DNA of 64,000 bases from Geosiphon pyriformis (lineage: Eukaryota; Glomeromycota; Glomeromycetes; Archaeosporales; Geosiphonaceae), in NCBI GenBank assembly GCA_016748015.1, contig JAAOMT010000400.1, positions 124,001-188,000 on the forward strand. The letters are read 5' to 3'. Shown one piece after another: positions 45,330 to 57,472 of the stretch. Numbering within the stretch: the stretch's first letter is position 1; each line of letters begins with the position of its first letter. A model generated the notes under the pieces. The model was not told the origin of the DNA, searched no databases, and saw nothing but the letters and a program-made list of their open reading frames with translations. The translations under genes and the position numbers were made by a program.

Positions 45330-48112
45330 ATGGAAACAATTAATCAATTATTGCAAAGTGTTTCAACATCATCAAATCCCTTGATTCGAAGTTTTTGGTT
45401 GGGAAAATTATTTCAAAATTCAAACATTTTTCAAAAATATCAAGAGAATGAAGCAGAGATCAAATGGATAATGAGCCAATGGACAAGTTGTCTAACTCCA
45501 AGAGTCAAAGAATTGATTATTGAAAGAAACAAAGAAATACACTGTACCAATCATTGTATGGATCCAAGCCTTGTTGACTCTATTCTTGACCCAGTAACCT
45601 GTCTACTTTCCCAGAATGTCTTTGATGAAATATGGGATAGTACGTGTTTTTATCCTCGATTTTTTGACCAACTGTATAATTTGATAATTTTCTCAATGTT
45701 TGAGCCTGAAATGATAGACAATATATGAATGCGTCTTTCGTGGAAATACTGACATCAAGTTCCACAAAAAACAATTAGACCACGAGGTGATAGAACCGAT
45801 TCCATATGATAGTATGACTACAGAGGTATTCAAAATTGCCGCGGGAAAAATCAAACGAATTGCAGATCATGTTGCGGCTGCTTTTGATACAAGAATGAAA
45901 TCACCTGATGACTTCGAGACCATATATGGAAATGAATTGTCATGGTTGGGGTATAAAGACGTATGGTTAAAAACTTAAAAGAACATCAACACATTATCAA
46001 ACACTTCAAGTTAGACCATCTTTTCACGTGATTAGATTTTCAAAGAATGTTTTAATTTATACCGCGAACAACACTATCTCACTTCCCTTCTGTTGGCCAT
46101 TTCCTCGTTGGAAAAGCTCTTGGGTGATGTAGGTATTTCACATATTGAATAATCTTCCACTTTTTACTGTGATCGACAAGCTTGAGTTAACAAGCATTTA
46201 CCCAGCATTGTTAAAGAAAATTTTATTGTTGACAGATTTTATTCACAGTCGGCAATGGATCAATAATCATCCCACCTTTGCTTCGAGAGCTTTTGATTGT
46301 CCCCGAACTTGTTGAACAATTGAGCTTGGCTATAATGTTTTTTCTTCGGTGTTTGATTGGTCCTCCAAATTCGATGAACCTTCGAAATATATTGTGGCAC
46401 GGATTCGTTAGTTCCGTAGAAATTTCGCCGGATCCTGCAAAGGCTTATTGTGCTTTGCTAATGATTATTGCTTTCACCATTTGTGATAGAGTGAAGAACA
46501 ATTATGCCCAAAAAAATGGGAAATTTCGGGAAAGACCTTGGGCAGATTTGGAGGGATATTATTTCGCAACCCAAACGGATGTCAATAGCATCACATCTTT
46601 TGGTGAATCAACTAGAAACTTTGATGTATCTTATGAACTCGTGATTTATGGTCATGGTAGGTTTCTGGATTCAAGATCTTTGGGGCATTTTATGAGGTGT
46701 TCTTGATATAATTTTCTTATTCGATTAGCTAATATACCCCAAGGCGAGGAAGTTGTGGTTCTTCAAGATCTATTGCCGTACTCTTTCTTTATTATTTCTA
46801 AATCACGTGCAGCATGGTCTCGATCCTTCCATCACCTATTGGACAAAAAGCCTCTTTTATTTCTTATTGATACTCTTCCATTACTAGAGCATTGTCTAAG
46901 AAAGTTATTCATATGTATCAATAAAGATGTGCGAGAAGATCTATTGTCCACAATGGAGCTTGGACAATATTTCTTGACATTGGATATTATACTGAAAAGG
47001 AAGATTTTATCAGCACATTTTGTAATCGATAGCAATGAAGAAAAGGAGAATGCCCTATACGATGAATTGGGGGGTGGAATCATGGTTGTTAAAAAATTTA
47101 CAATTGTTTGAAAGGTTTATCCCACAATTCACTAAACTTTGGTACTTTATTAGGATTTAATCCTTGATTTATTTGTCCATGCTGCCGGACCAAAACTTCG
47201 AAATCATATTGCTCATGGGGAAGCGAATAATTTAGTTTGGGCATCATCGGACCATTTTTATAAATATTATCTAGGACTTTTGATCGTTTTGTGGAATAAG
47301 TATAAATGCCCAATCCCTTTAATCGATAATAATGATTATTTCTTAGGAGATCCGGTAAAACTACCGGGGAATGTTATGACGCGTGAATATGAGGATTGGA
47401 TATCCCAATACAAATCACGATTTCATCCCATCCCCATCTTGCGAAAAGATTGCGTAAAGTTGATCACATGTATTTGGGAATGTTGGAAATTGGCAAGCTT
47501 GACGACTCAAGGGGGCAGATTCATTCTTGGTGGATTGCCTGAACTCTCAGACAAACTAAAATTTGGGGAATCAGGTGATGAACAGAGTATTTTTGAAATG
47601 GACTTCCTGAAGGGGCTCTTGCAAGCCGAATCCAAACATAGGGTCATGGAATTGTGTGGTCAAAAGCAAAAAAGTAATACTTCGACTTATTGGAGCAAAA
47701 CAAAGTTTTCCAACGAAGAGGCCAAAGTTATCAATTTCAGAAGGACAGTGATAAATAAGGCAATCGAAGGTGTCCAAAAAGTTAGTCTTTATGTGTTTTA
47801 TCAATATTTTTCTTTTTTAAGTTTATCTTATTTTCGTTCAAGATCCATTCTATTCTAGATTCAGTGCAAACGGCCTCTTCGCTTTCATCACGAAAGAGAA
47901 AAAACATTCAATCACTATTTTCTTTACTCCCATTAATTGTTCCCCAACTATTGTTTGGATTAAGGGTACTCGAACGGACACATAACCAAAAGTTGATGCT
48001 AACATTATTAGTTTTTGTGGAACGATGGTGCGGGAATGTTGTTGCGGGGACATGGAAAGATATTGAAGGAGCCTATAATGAGATGGTGGGAAAATATATG
48101 GCTTGGAAGTGA
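45330..48112 (+). CDS. ERMARD-like protein (DUF4209-type), multi-exon
   Basis: Exons inferred: 45330-about 45720, about 45721-45960, 46036-46128, 46236-46656, 46729-47084, 47154-47780, 47843-48112 (about 800 aa; human ERMARD is nearer 680). Introns are 62-107 nt with GT/AG ends; the donor at 47085 (GTTGTT) is weak, 47088 is an alternative. Diagnostic segments: RCLIGPPNSMNLRNILWHGF (exon 4), PLLEHCLRKLFICINK (exon 5) and GPKLRNHIAHGE (exon 6), matching the R-N/D-x-L-x-HG(E/F) motifs of ERMARD/DUF4209 proteins. These act at the ER membrane and have been linked to RNA turnover; the mechanism is unclear. Between exons 1 and 2 the frame shifts at ATATATG (45721-45727): restoring two bases to this AT run would join DNI to YECVFRG. 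This is either an indel, a sequencing error or an unrecognised intron. Confidence 0.75.
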
Positions 48113-48149
48113 TTTTCAAAAAAAAAATGCGAATTATGCCTGCAAGCAA

Positions 48150-48150
48150 A

Positions 48151-48184
<34 letters not shown>
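48150..48184. repeat. AAT microsatellite
   Basis: About eleven AAT units between the ERMARD-like gene and the next gene. Other triplet runs: 43594-43634 (inside the bZIP gene), 53220-53241 and 56563-56585. Confidence 0.9.
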
Positions 48185-48185
<1 letters not shown>

Positions 48186-48377
48186 AATTGAACTTTAATC
48201 ACGAAAACTTTATCAGATCAGCAGATATTTGATCAATGGTGATCTGAATCAAACCCAGTGATTAAAAAACATCAAATACGCGCGCGTCAGAATTATTGAA
48301 GGTTAATTACTTTGATAAAAATTGTCGTTCGTTCCCTCCTCGCTCACTATTAAAAAAAAAGCCCTATCACCATAAAA

Positions 48378-49538
48378 ATGGCGGAATTTGAGGCAACAGC
48401 TGAACAAAAAATACGCGAGGTTTTCGAAACGAAGACTCAGCAGGCAAATGGTCACCAGAAACAAGTGAATGGCCCTGTAAAAGAAATCGACGGGACCCAA
48501 AAGGATTTAACGGCTATTTCGGTAGATAAGGCGGTTGTGGAAACAATTTTCACGAGCGAGAAGTTCACTGAAACTGAGAATGACCATACCGCAACTGAAA
48601 CCTTACTTGTAAGGGAAAAGTTTGAATTATTAAAAAAAGACGTTTCAGTTGAAACGTTAGAAGTGAAAAAGACAACCATGTATGAAAAATGCGAGTTAGA
48701 CGAAACTCTTACGTCAAACAAAACAGTCATCAATACTCCGGATAAGAAGACAATTATCGAAAAAGTGAAAAAAATATCAATTGACGAAAATGTCACCAAC
48801 ACTATTGCTTATAATCAAAAGGTAGTCGAAGATATTCCTACTCATGAAACCTTTGTACAAACAGTTGCAACTAACAAGATAGTCACTGAATTGGATAAGG
48901 ACAATAAAGTCATTGAGAAAGTGACCATCAAAGACTTCGTGGAAAATGATGTCAAAGTAGAAATAGTTAAGGTTGAGAAAACAACTGTTGACCATGATCT
49001 CGAAGCAGATGATGCATTTATTAAAACTGAAATTAGTAAGAAAAGCACTTTTGAAACCCCAAAACGCGTGAAAACCCTTACCGATGTTGCGGTTGATGAG
49101 GACACCGAAATTATTTCACCTCTTGATAGTGCCAGCATTCCCAAGACCAGATTTGTTCACGAAAGGAGTCCGAGCTTTATTGACTTAAGCACAACTGCCC
49201 AACACGTAAAGTTGCCTTCTTTAGAACAAGATACATATCCCATTACTCCACGTGCCTCTAAAGACTATTCTTGGACCACCAAAATTCCAGAAAGGCCGCC
49301 TCAGGCAAGCCCAATTGCACCCCGTAATTGGCAAACTTCAACTCATGAAAAACGAGTGGTTCCTATATCTAATTGCAATAGCCAATCTTCCGAAGTCCCC
49401 GATGACTTAATTGAAAAGCTAGAAAGAGAAAAGGAGCAGCTAAATAAAAAAGTTGAGCATCTCAAGAAGACGATGGGTGAAGAGGTCAGCGAAGTACGGA
49501 AAAGAGCTGTTATCCAAGCAGTAGATGAAGGTGAATAA
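48378..49538 (+). CDS. Thr/Val/Lys/Glu-rich repeat protein with C-terminal coiled coil
   Basis: Single frame, 386 aa, ATG at 48378 in a good context after an AT-poor leader. No known domain recognised. Residues about 45-235 are built from loose repeats of roughly 14-15 residues with alternating V/I and T/K/E (for example NKTVINTPDKKTIIEKV, HETFVQTVATNKIVTEL, NKVIEKVTIKDFVENDV), which suggests stacked beta-strands rather than helix. Residues 240-340 are Ser/Pro-rich and probably disordered. Residues about 347-378 (DDLIEKLEREKEQLNKKVEHLKK) form a predicted coiled coil. No signal peptide or membrane span. Likely a fungal- or lineage-specific structural protein; the function is unknown. Confidence 0.65.
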   Translation: MAEFEATAEQKIREVFETKTQQANGHQKQVNGPVKEIDGTQKDLTAISVDKAVVETIFTSEKFTETENDHTATETLLVREKFELLKKDVSVETLEVKKTTMYEKCELDETLTSNKTVINTPDKKTIIEKVKKISIDENVTNTIAYNQKVVEDIPTHETFVQTVATNKIVTELDKDNKVIEKVTIKDFVENDVKVEIVKVEKTTVDHDLEADDAFIKTEISKKSTFETPKRVKTLTDVAVDEDTEIISPLDSASIPKTRFVHERSPSFIDLSTTAQHVKLPSLEQDTYPITPRASKDYSWTTKIPERPPQASPIAPRNWQTSTHEKRVVPISNCNSQSSEVPDDLIEKLEREKEQLNKKVEHLKKTMGEEVSEVRKRAVIQAVDEGE

Positions 49539-49730
49539 CTGATTTATACAAAACTGATGGGGATGAAGTAGTTCTCGAGCGATCAGTTTTTTCACATATT
49601 AACGCGTTTTTATCGCTTAATTTATTATCAAAAAAAAGAAGGTGAATCCTCATTTGTAGCTTCACAACGCGTCCAGACCCTACTTCAACCAACCTCTCCT
49701 TCCTTGATCATTGTTGACGTTATTGAATCT

Positions 49731-50050
49731 ATGTTTAATCCCGGTTTCAACAGCAACGTCGTGCTTTTCATGTCAATTATTTTCATGTTGCTATTCGTTT
49801 GCTTGATTTTTTTGATCGTCATAACAGATTTCAATGGCCATGTTATCGCGTTCCTTGGGCTGTCGATTCTATTCTTCTTAGGGCTTCATTGGTGATTTAT
49901 AATCTTTCATTACAAATAATTCTCGAATCATTACCTTCATGTCATCAATATTAACCCTCTTTTTTTAACAGGTTTATCGCGGATATAGCTCAAGCTCAGG
50001 CTGTTGAGGCGCTCAAACCTATGTCAAGTCACAAATCGGATCAGATATAA
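49731..50050 (+). CDS. PKR1: Pkr1-like V-ATPase assembly factor, two exons
   Basis: Exon 1 (…-49891) and exon 2 (49972-50050) are joined by an 80-nt intron (GTGATT...TTAACAG, phase 2) that restores a Trp codon. The product has ESMFNPGFNS, two hydrophobic spans (VVLFMSIIFMLLFVCLIFLI and HVIAFLGLSILFFLGLHWF) and a short polar tail ADIAQAQAVEALKP. This arrangement, including the (S/N)xFxPG motif before the first span, is that of Pkr1, a small ER membrane protein that helps assemble the V-ATPase Vo sector in yeast. The first in-frame ATG is 49731, but coding potential extends upstream to 49704 (IIVDVIES), so a short 5' exon or a non-ATG start is possible; I could not place it. Confidence 0.65.
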
Positions 50051-51130
50051 AATAGCTGAATAATGTAACACCACCTTTGTATCCTTGATACCTATAATTT
50101 GTATAATATTTAGCTTTTTCCTTTCAAAAAATAGTATTATTTGCAGTGTTTTCTCGATAAGGGGCAACGATATTAGTACTTATGATAATAAAGCTGCTTA
50201 AAAAAGTGATGAAATTCATTTCGTACTCGGCTGCAACAAAACCTGAAAAAGTGAATTTTGGAGATTGGTGACTTGCCAATTAAGTTTTTTATTTTTTGAA
50301 AGTTTTATTTTATTGTTTATTTGAAATTAATTACCTAAGTTATATTATTTAGGGTGTTTTCGGGTTTTTTTTCTTATTTTTAAAGCATATTTTAATAAGC
50401 TGAACAACTTATTTTTTAACAGAAATTTTATGTGAATTTAATATTAATATTATGTTAGACAAATGTAAATTAAACACCAATTATTATTATTACACAATTC
50501 AATTATTGTACATTAAATTTGAATTGTATTACATATAATGTGTAATTAATTATTTAAATTAAACTTAAATTTAAAATTTTGTGCTTTTATTTTGTTTATA
50601 ACACAATTTAAATAACTATTATTTTAAACAAACTTAATTATTTATAAATAAATAGCTTTTTTATTAAGTTTGTTTTATTTATTGTTATTTAAACTAATTT
50701 TTATTACATTTATTTTTTTATTTAACAAAATTATTAAATAAATTAAAAATTATATTAACAATATTAGTAATTTAATTTTTCAAAAAAAAAGAGTTGAATA
50801 TTTTAAGTTTAATTATAAAATTAAAGTTTTATTTTTATAAAAAAACAGATTTATGTTTGGTGTTTTTAAAAAAATCAACAGCAATTTTAATAAAAAAAAT
50901 ATATTGCTTTTTTGTTGCTTTATCTTTTTTGGTTATTTGAATAATAAAAACCAGTTTTAATGTATTCAATTAAAGAAAAATTTATAGCTATAAAATGTGC
51001 TTAAAACAATTAAAAACTACTTTGTTTTAAAAATATTTAAAAAAAGTATTTTTACAATACTTTGCTTAATTGTCTTTGTGTTAATAATGTTTAATAAAAT
51101 TCTACTAATTGTAATTTTCTTTATGCAATG
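50051..51130. other. 3' flank and AT-rich patch
   Basis: After about 230 bp of host-like sequence (probably the Pkr1 3' UTR, ending near 50280) an AT-rich patch begins and runs to about 51130. It looks like decayed transposon DNA, but I could not assign a family. Confidence 0.45.
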
Positions 51131-53600
51131 GTTTGGCGCGCTCAACATTTAAAGCCAATAATTACATATACTTTATTTGCAAAACACGATTATATTATCT
51201 CCTTATTATGCTTTCTATTTTTTGTGGCATCACTATAACAAAGGCTAAAGGGCCAAGTATATGATTATTTCAAATTATAAATGGATAATAAAATTCCCAA
51301 TGAAGCTTTTTATCTTAAATTTGTAAAAGAATATTTGTATTTACTTGGTTACGGATGGAATTCAAAGAGCTGTCAACACACAGCCATAAATAAGCAACAG
51401 AAAAGAACCAATTTTAAACAAAACATCCCCCTTCTCTTTATTCCTCAGTTAAGATAATTCTTTTCTGTTACAAGTTTCAACATCTATCTATTACTGATAA
51501 TTGTATTGACGATACTATTGCCTTCATCCCAAGGTTTCCACGGCTTCGCTAATGGTGCAATATTTAAGCTTGTCGTAAACAATGGCTCGTCAATGTGTTT
51601 GCATTTATGATGAGCAGCAGGTCTGACATCGTTGACGTCAAAAATTTGTTAAAGGGATTATGGCAGATTCGACGTTTCTGTGTAAATTGTTATAACCCTT
51701 TTTTGATGACAAAATTTTTTTTCAAAACCTTGATCAATTTTTAAGCCTCCCAGTCAATCTAGCATATCACACGTGTTCTTATTTTTGAAAACATCAAATA
51801 AGAATAAAATTTAAAATTATGGAGAAATCAAACTCCCAATAGTTACCAATTACTATAAATATTGGTTACATGTTTTTTCAAAAATATGCTTTCTGGACAC
51901 AAATATAATGACAACAAGATAATACCAAAAGGAAATCACTCATATCTTCTATTGTTGAAATAATCGTTTTAATGTTAGAAATTCTGTGAAACCTAGAACA
52001 GCCTCGTGGTTTTGGTCATGAATTTTCTATCCTACAATGGACTGGAAGCCCACCACAATCATTTGAGCTCAGGAAGATAAATGATATTTCTTTAAAAAGA
52101 TGATATAAGAAAAACCGAACCTTTTCTTCCAAAGCAATGCACACGTCCGGATCCAGCTCCTTGGCACCGTCAAAAAGCGACAATTCCAAGTGCAATCGAG
52201 GACATACCATAGTTCGACGAATGACCATGGAGGTTTAGAAACTCAAATCCTATGCTCTTTAGGTGAGTCATGAGATTGCAAAAGATCGGTTCAAAAGTTG
52301 GGTTTCTTGGGACCCAAAAGTCAAACCACACTTTATAGCAAGTTTACCAGTAAAACTCGGATAAATTGATCTGGTTTGTAAAGGAATTAGAACTAGAAGG
52401 ACGATGCACGTTTGTTTTCGTGAAAATCCTCGCATGTAAGATCACATGTTCACTTTGCGAGTATGAAAATATTTCAATAATAATCGGCTGCATATCCTTT
52501 AGGAAAGACAATGAGATTTCTGTAAATAGAACCATTCAACATTTGGTGAAACATCAAAGGTTTAATCTGTAATGGAACGGGGCCATTTATACCATATTCC
52601 AAATGGAATAACCTCTAAAAAAATCTGGACGAGTGAGTCACCATGAGTAGTACATCTGTGTAAGCCCACGTGATGGAAGCAGTTTTTAGATAAGGTTCCA
52701 AAGATGATGAAACACCCGTTCAACTCCATCAAACAATTTAATCCGCAAGAGGCCGTTCGAAAGTTCAAAAGGTTCGCTCACACTTTTTGCCTATCGTTCT
52801 AAACTACGTCAAATGATGTCGTTCTGTTATAACAATATAAATGGCCAAAAACGGTCTCCAATTAGGCATCACAAAAACAACCTTCCCTTTTGAGTTTGAA
52901 ACAGGGAAGTGGAGATTACAATATTGATGCAATATGTCTATCGTATTAATATATACCGCAACAATCTTTTTTAAAAACGAAAAGTGATCGGACTTTAAAT
53001 TTGAAAACGGTAATGTTTGTTTTGATGAAACAACCAGTAGCAGACTCGAGAAGAAGCTTGCGGACCTACAATGCGCTGGGGTAACTTCAATCTTATGATA
53101 ATTAGTGAGCTTTCAAAATCACAGATCATGATGAATGGCATAGAGCGATTACGCCGTATCTAACTGATGTTGTTAATAAGTAAAAAAAATTGAAAACTCC
53201 AACCCATACCGTTTTCGCTACTATTATTATTATTATTATTACCACTACCGTTATTAAAAGACTCCCCTTGCTTTTCAACTTTAAAAACCAGCAATATTTG
53301 ATATAAATAACTGCTGGCAATTGCAAACCTCTGCCTGTTGTAAAATAGTGTTTTTCTGGAACTCTAATTCTCCCTTCGGATTTTTTTTATTTTACTTCAA
53401 CAAACCACCCCCCCCCCCAAACCAGGAAATAGAGAAACTAAATTCTCACTCTTACTATTTGGTACTTTTTGAAAACAGAATTAACATTCAATTCATTCGA
53501 CAAACAATAAGAATAAAACATTAACAGCTTATCTTCCCAATAAAAAATATTTTGTGAATAACGAAAATTTTAATTATACCTTCTACATTTATCCTTCCTA
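51131..53600. other. host-like spacer with possible gene remnant on the minus strand
   Basis: GC and CpG are at host level. Short minus-strand frames at 52016-52228 (LHLELSLFDGAKELDPDVCIALEEKVRFF) and 52562-52768 look more protein-like than chance, but stops and shifts separate them and no family is recognised. This may be a dead gene. Also present: a TAT microsatellite (53220-53241) and an 11-base C run (53408-53418) upstream of the kinase gene. Confidence 0.3.
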
Positions 53601-53634
53601 GGCTTCTTTGCATAAAATTTTAAGCGACAAAAAT

Positions 53635-55582
53635 ATGTTGGAGACAGCAACAAACGGACGAAAAAAATATCCACAAGTACGTTCTGAACTTCTTGATTCA
53701 ACAGCAAATTCTATTGGTGCTGGGCTAGAATCATTCAAGACTACAATCGAACTCACGCTGGAACGTTTGGCAAAGCATTTACGAGAGCAGAATCATCGTC
53801 AAAATCGATCAATGACCGAAGAAATGGCTCTCAGCTCTCCCGAAAAGCAAATGGACAGTTTTTGTTCTATTTCAACAAAGCTCTCAAAACCAAGTGAGCC
53901 TTTACCTGTTCTCTCCACAGTAAAAATACCTAAAAAACATATTCGTAGTCACACGCACCAAGTCGCACCGATGATACAAAGATTCACGCCTTTACCAGAG
54001 CATTCAACCCCGGTCTGTAAAGATCATAATTCTCGTCCATCTATACATACACGGAGGTTCTCAACACCTGATACAATAGAAAAAGCTAGACCTTATCACT
54101 ATAATCATGCGGATCTCCCCAGTAGTTTGCGAAATAGGATTTCTTCTGATCCTGCCAATTACAATAAGATTGTTGCCGATTCCTTTCCACAAAGTAATCT
54201 CAGTCAGCATCCATCCATCAATAAAAACTCCGTTTTACCAGATAGTCGCATGATCCTTGATGCACCCTCAATAGAGATCACATCTGTACCAAACATAAGG
54301 CCTCAACCACGAATAACTACGACATTTGGTAGTGATAACGTTAAACCAAAGATCAATTCACATCATCGAGTATTATCAGACGATGACGGGCTCGCAACCT
54401 TACCAAGTCCTGCTACCGGAGCTGAAGATAATCAAGTTCCAGATAGTTCAACCGATTCATCTAAATCATCATCGGTGACGTTTTCAACCCATATGGCTTG
54501 TAATGATTCGAGGGCAAAAACCTCAAAAGGTTTTAAAGATCCCCAGTGTCAAATTGACAGTCAATCTCAAATCAAAAAATCTGAGGATCATTCATTGCAG
54601 CAAAGTTTCGTAAACCTTGGGTTGGAAGAAACCTCCGAGAACATAAGTCATTATTTAATAATAAAAACAATTGGAAAAGGTTCCTTTTCCGAAGTAAAAC
54701 TTGCTCTGGATTTAAACACTAATGAAAGGGTAGCAATAAAGATGATTTCTATAAAGGGGATTCAAGACAGTGAACGACTAAAAACCTGTGTTTCCCGCGA
54801 AGTAGAACTTTTGAAGGTAAAATTTAAAGGAATTTTACATTGTTAATCATTCTCTAAAGCATTGAGGCTTCTAAAATTTCACCTTAAATTAAAACTGAAA
54901 TTTACAGTTTATGGATCATCCCAACATAGTAAGGTTAATTGACACTGTTGACACGCCTACCCATTTGTGTCTTGTTGTAGAATACATTTCCGGTGGAGAA
55001 CTGTTTGATTATGTTAACGATCACTTTGAAGAAACTACAGAGGATGATGCAAAGCCTATTTTTCTCCAATTGCTAGATGTGGTGGCCTATCTTCACGACA
55101 ACAATATCGTTCACCGTGATTTAAAGCCCGAAAACATATTGCTTACTGAACGGCAACCTTGTTCAACTCGACCAATTATCAAGCTCACGGATTTTGGGTT
55201 GGCAAAATTTATAGATCCTCAATCACCTAACCTTACAACCCGTTGTGGGTCTGAAGAGTATGCCGCGCCAGAAATTATATTAGGCAGACCTTATGATGGG
55301 CGAAAGACCGACATATGGGCTTTAGGTATTATTCTGTACGCATTATTATCAGGGTCCTTGCCATTCAACATGGAAGTTGGACAAAAGCGACGTCACTTCT
55401 TTAGCAAAATTGTTCAAGCCAATTACGAATTTCCTGATCCACGACACGAAACCGGACGTAGGAGTAAAATCAGTCAAGAAGGCAAAGATCTTGTGAGGAT
55501 GATTTTACAGGTCAACCCTAAAAAACGAGCAACTTTAAATCAAATCAGAGAGCATCCATGGTTAGCCGGTGTGGTTATCTAA
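53635..55582 (+). CDS. CAMK-type serine/threonine protein kinase, two exons
   Basis: Exon 1 53635-54816, intron 54817-54907 (GTAAAA...TTTACAG, 91 nt, phase 0), exon 2 54908-55582; 618 aa from the first ATG. Residues 1-335 are Ser/Pro/His-rich and probably disordered. The kinase domain runs about 339-612: GKGSFSEVKLA (ATP loop), VAIKMI (Lys), REVELL (helix C Glu), HRDLKPENIL (catalytic loop), DFGLAKF, CGSEEYAAPEI and a C-terminal REHPWL. The GSEEYAAPEI and KTDIWALGIILYALLSGSLPF wording places it with fungal CAMK/CAMKL kinases; the exact orthologue is not clear. The intron cuts between helix C and the next strand. The frame stays open upstream to a TCCTTCCTAG acceptor-like site at 53591-53600, so an additional 5' exon is possible. 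Confidence 0.88.
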
Positions 55583-56737
55583 AAGTAAGGGAGACGGATG
55601 ATCCAGGCTGAAAGAAAAATGCAAACGGCAAGACACGACCTGAACATTAGATATCATGGTATTCATTCTGAAACGAACCATTTCTCGCAACCCTCAGTTG
55701 GGTTTCCTTCGTAAAGACCGGGTGAGGGAAACAATTTCTTAAATCCGTAGTAGGTTTTTTTATTTGATGTGTTGCTTTTTTAAAGACAATCACATTCCAA
55801 TAGACCTTCGGCAAATAGGTTTTGTAATGTCAATCATATAGAGTATTCTTTTATTTAGTTTAGCGATATATAGTACACTTGAACTTTATATGCTTTCCAT
55901 GTTTACCCACCCACTATTGAAGGACTTGTATGATGTCGCGTGCTGCATATGTACATTTTGGTTTCCATTGAATTATATTTTCTAGATAAAATAAATATTT
56001 TTACCAAAAAGACAATTTTTAAATTTTTTTCTTAAACAGAAAGAAATTCGGTTTGTTATCACAATAATATTGCATGTAATATAAACTATCTGAAATTATA
56101 ATTCAAACAGTTTTTAAAGTTGATGAAAATAAATTTAATTAAATGTCTTTTTAACTTAATATAAACAAACATTTAAAACAATTAGACAAGATTGTTTGTT
56201 TATAATAATATCATAATATCAATAGAAAAACCAAGATTGTTTGTTTTTAATAATATCATAATATATATCAACAGAAAAACCTGATTATTCAATTTCATTT
56301 TTTAATACAAATATTTAATACAAATATTTAAGACATTATTTTTAACACTATTATTTTTTGAAACAATTAGTTTAAGTTTAAAAAAATTTTCATGTCTTTT
56401 TAATTTGGTTAAATTTAATTTGAAATTTCAACGAAAAAATATATATAATTTACAATATTTTTGGGTGAAAATCTTTTTACTTTTAACATATTAAGCTTAA
56501 AAAAACAATATTTAATATTTGTGACATATAATTAAATTACAAATTGTAATATAACTTTATCATTATTATTATTATTATTATTATTAAATTTTCATATTAA
56601 AAATTTTTGATTTTACAATTTTTGATAAATATAATAAAAATTTTGATTTTATAAGGCTCAAATAATAATATCAAATAGGATTTCAATTAAAATTATTATT
56701 TTTAATATTTAATGATTTTCTTCCTAACCGTTTAAAA
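55583..56737. other. convergent spacer with AT-rich patch
   Basis: About 440 bp of 3' flank of the kinase gene, then AT-rich sequence (56000-56720) with a TTA microsatellite at 56563-56585 and a repeated phrase AAACAAGATTGTTTGTTT-like at 56185-56260. No gene seen. Confidence 0.45.
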
Positions 56738-57382
56738 TCATATATCTTTGTAAATAAGTTGATAATTGGGAATACGATTTTTCTCAATCGGACATTCCAC
56801 GATTGGTTTGCCACGCACCGCGCCACGATAAACTACCTCCACAAGGTCTATGAAATCTTGTTTAGTTACGAATGCACCAATAAATTTTGTGTGATCAGGT
56901 GTTCTTTTTGATCCGTCAGAATATTCAGATAATGGGTGGAAAAAAGAAAATTATTTTTGGCAAAATGAAGTGACGGATTTTCAATTTTCAAACTGTCACT
57001 TATTAAAAATATTTACCCGTAATCAACCTTCATGTGTTGCGCATTAAAAAAGAATATGGTTGCAGGAATCAAAGAAATGTCAAAATAACGAATGTAATCC
57101 GGCACAGTATCAACTTCTACTGTATATATGACAGCCATTCTGGCAAGTTCTGGGGCAGCTTTAGACAACTATTAAATTATCATTTACAAAAAGCTCTTAT
57201 CCTTTCAAAGTTCCCGAAAATAGCTCGATTTTTGATTCATTAAACAGTACCACATGATCCAGTTCAAGACAAACTACATCATTCGCACGTCCAAATCTTA
57301 GGACCACAACCAATTCCTCAGTGTTACGAATGATTGCGTCAATTTCTGATTTTGTGGTAAGTGTAGGTAAGAGAAAACTCAT
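56738..57382 (-). CDS. TXNL4B: TXNL4B / Dim2 thioredoxin-like splicing protein, three exons
   Basis: Exons complement(57251-57382, 57017-57168, 56738-56903), introns of 82 and 113 nt with GT/AG ends, total 149 aa, the same length as human TXNL4B. It starts [15 protein letters not shown], then [40 protein letters not shown], a [12 protein letters not shown] stretch spanning the second junction, and ends [18 protein letters not shown] ... LIYKDI. It adopts a thioredoxin fold without the CxxC pair (the cis-Pro region IPATIFFF is present), as in the Dim1/TXNL4 family. TXNL4B is nuclear, binds the U4/U6.U5 tri-snRNP factor PRPF6 and is needed for pre-mRNA splicing. The start MSFLLP is chosen by length and family N-terminus; the frame extends upstream without a better start. 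Confidence 0.93.
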
Positions 57383-57472
57383 TGAGAAAAAAAATGTTTC
57401 TGGTTCACTTGCGAAAAGATCATCTTTTTGATTCATTAAAGCCGAAAGGCCAATCACTGATTGATTGATAAT

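Noticed and set aside
51131-53600. Reading the spacer as a complete multi-exon gene
   Set aside because: No set of GT/AG introns joined the short frames into a plausible protein, and no domain was recognised.
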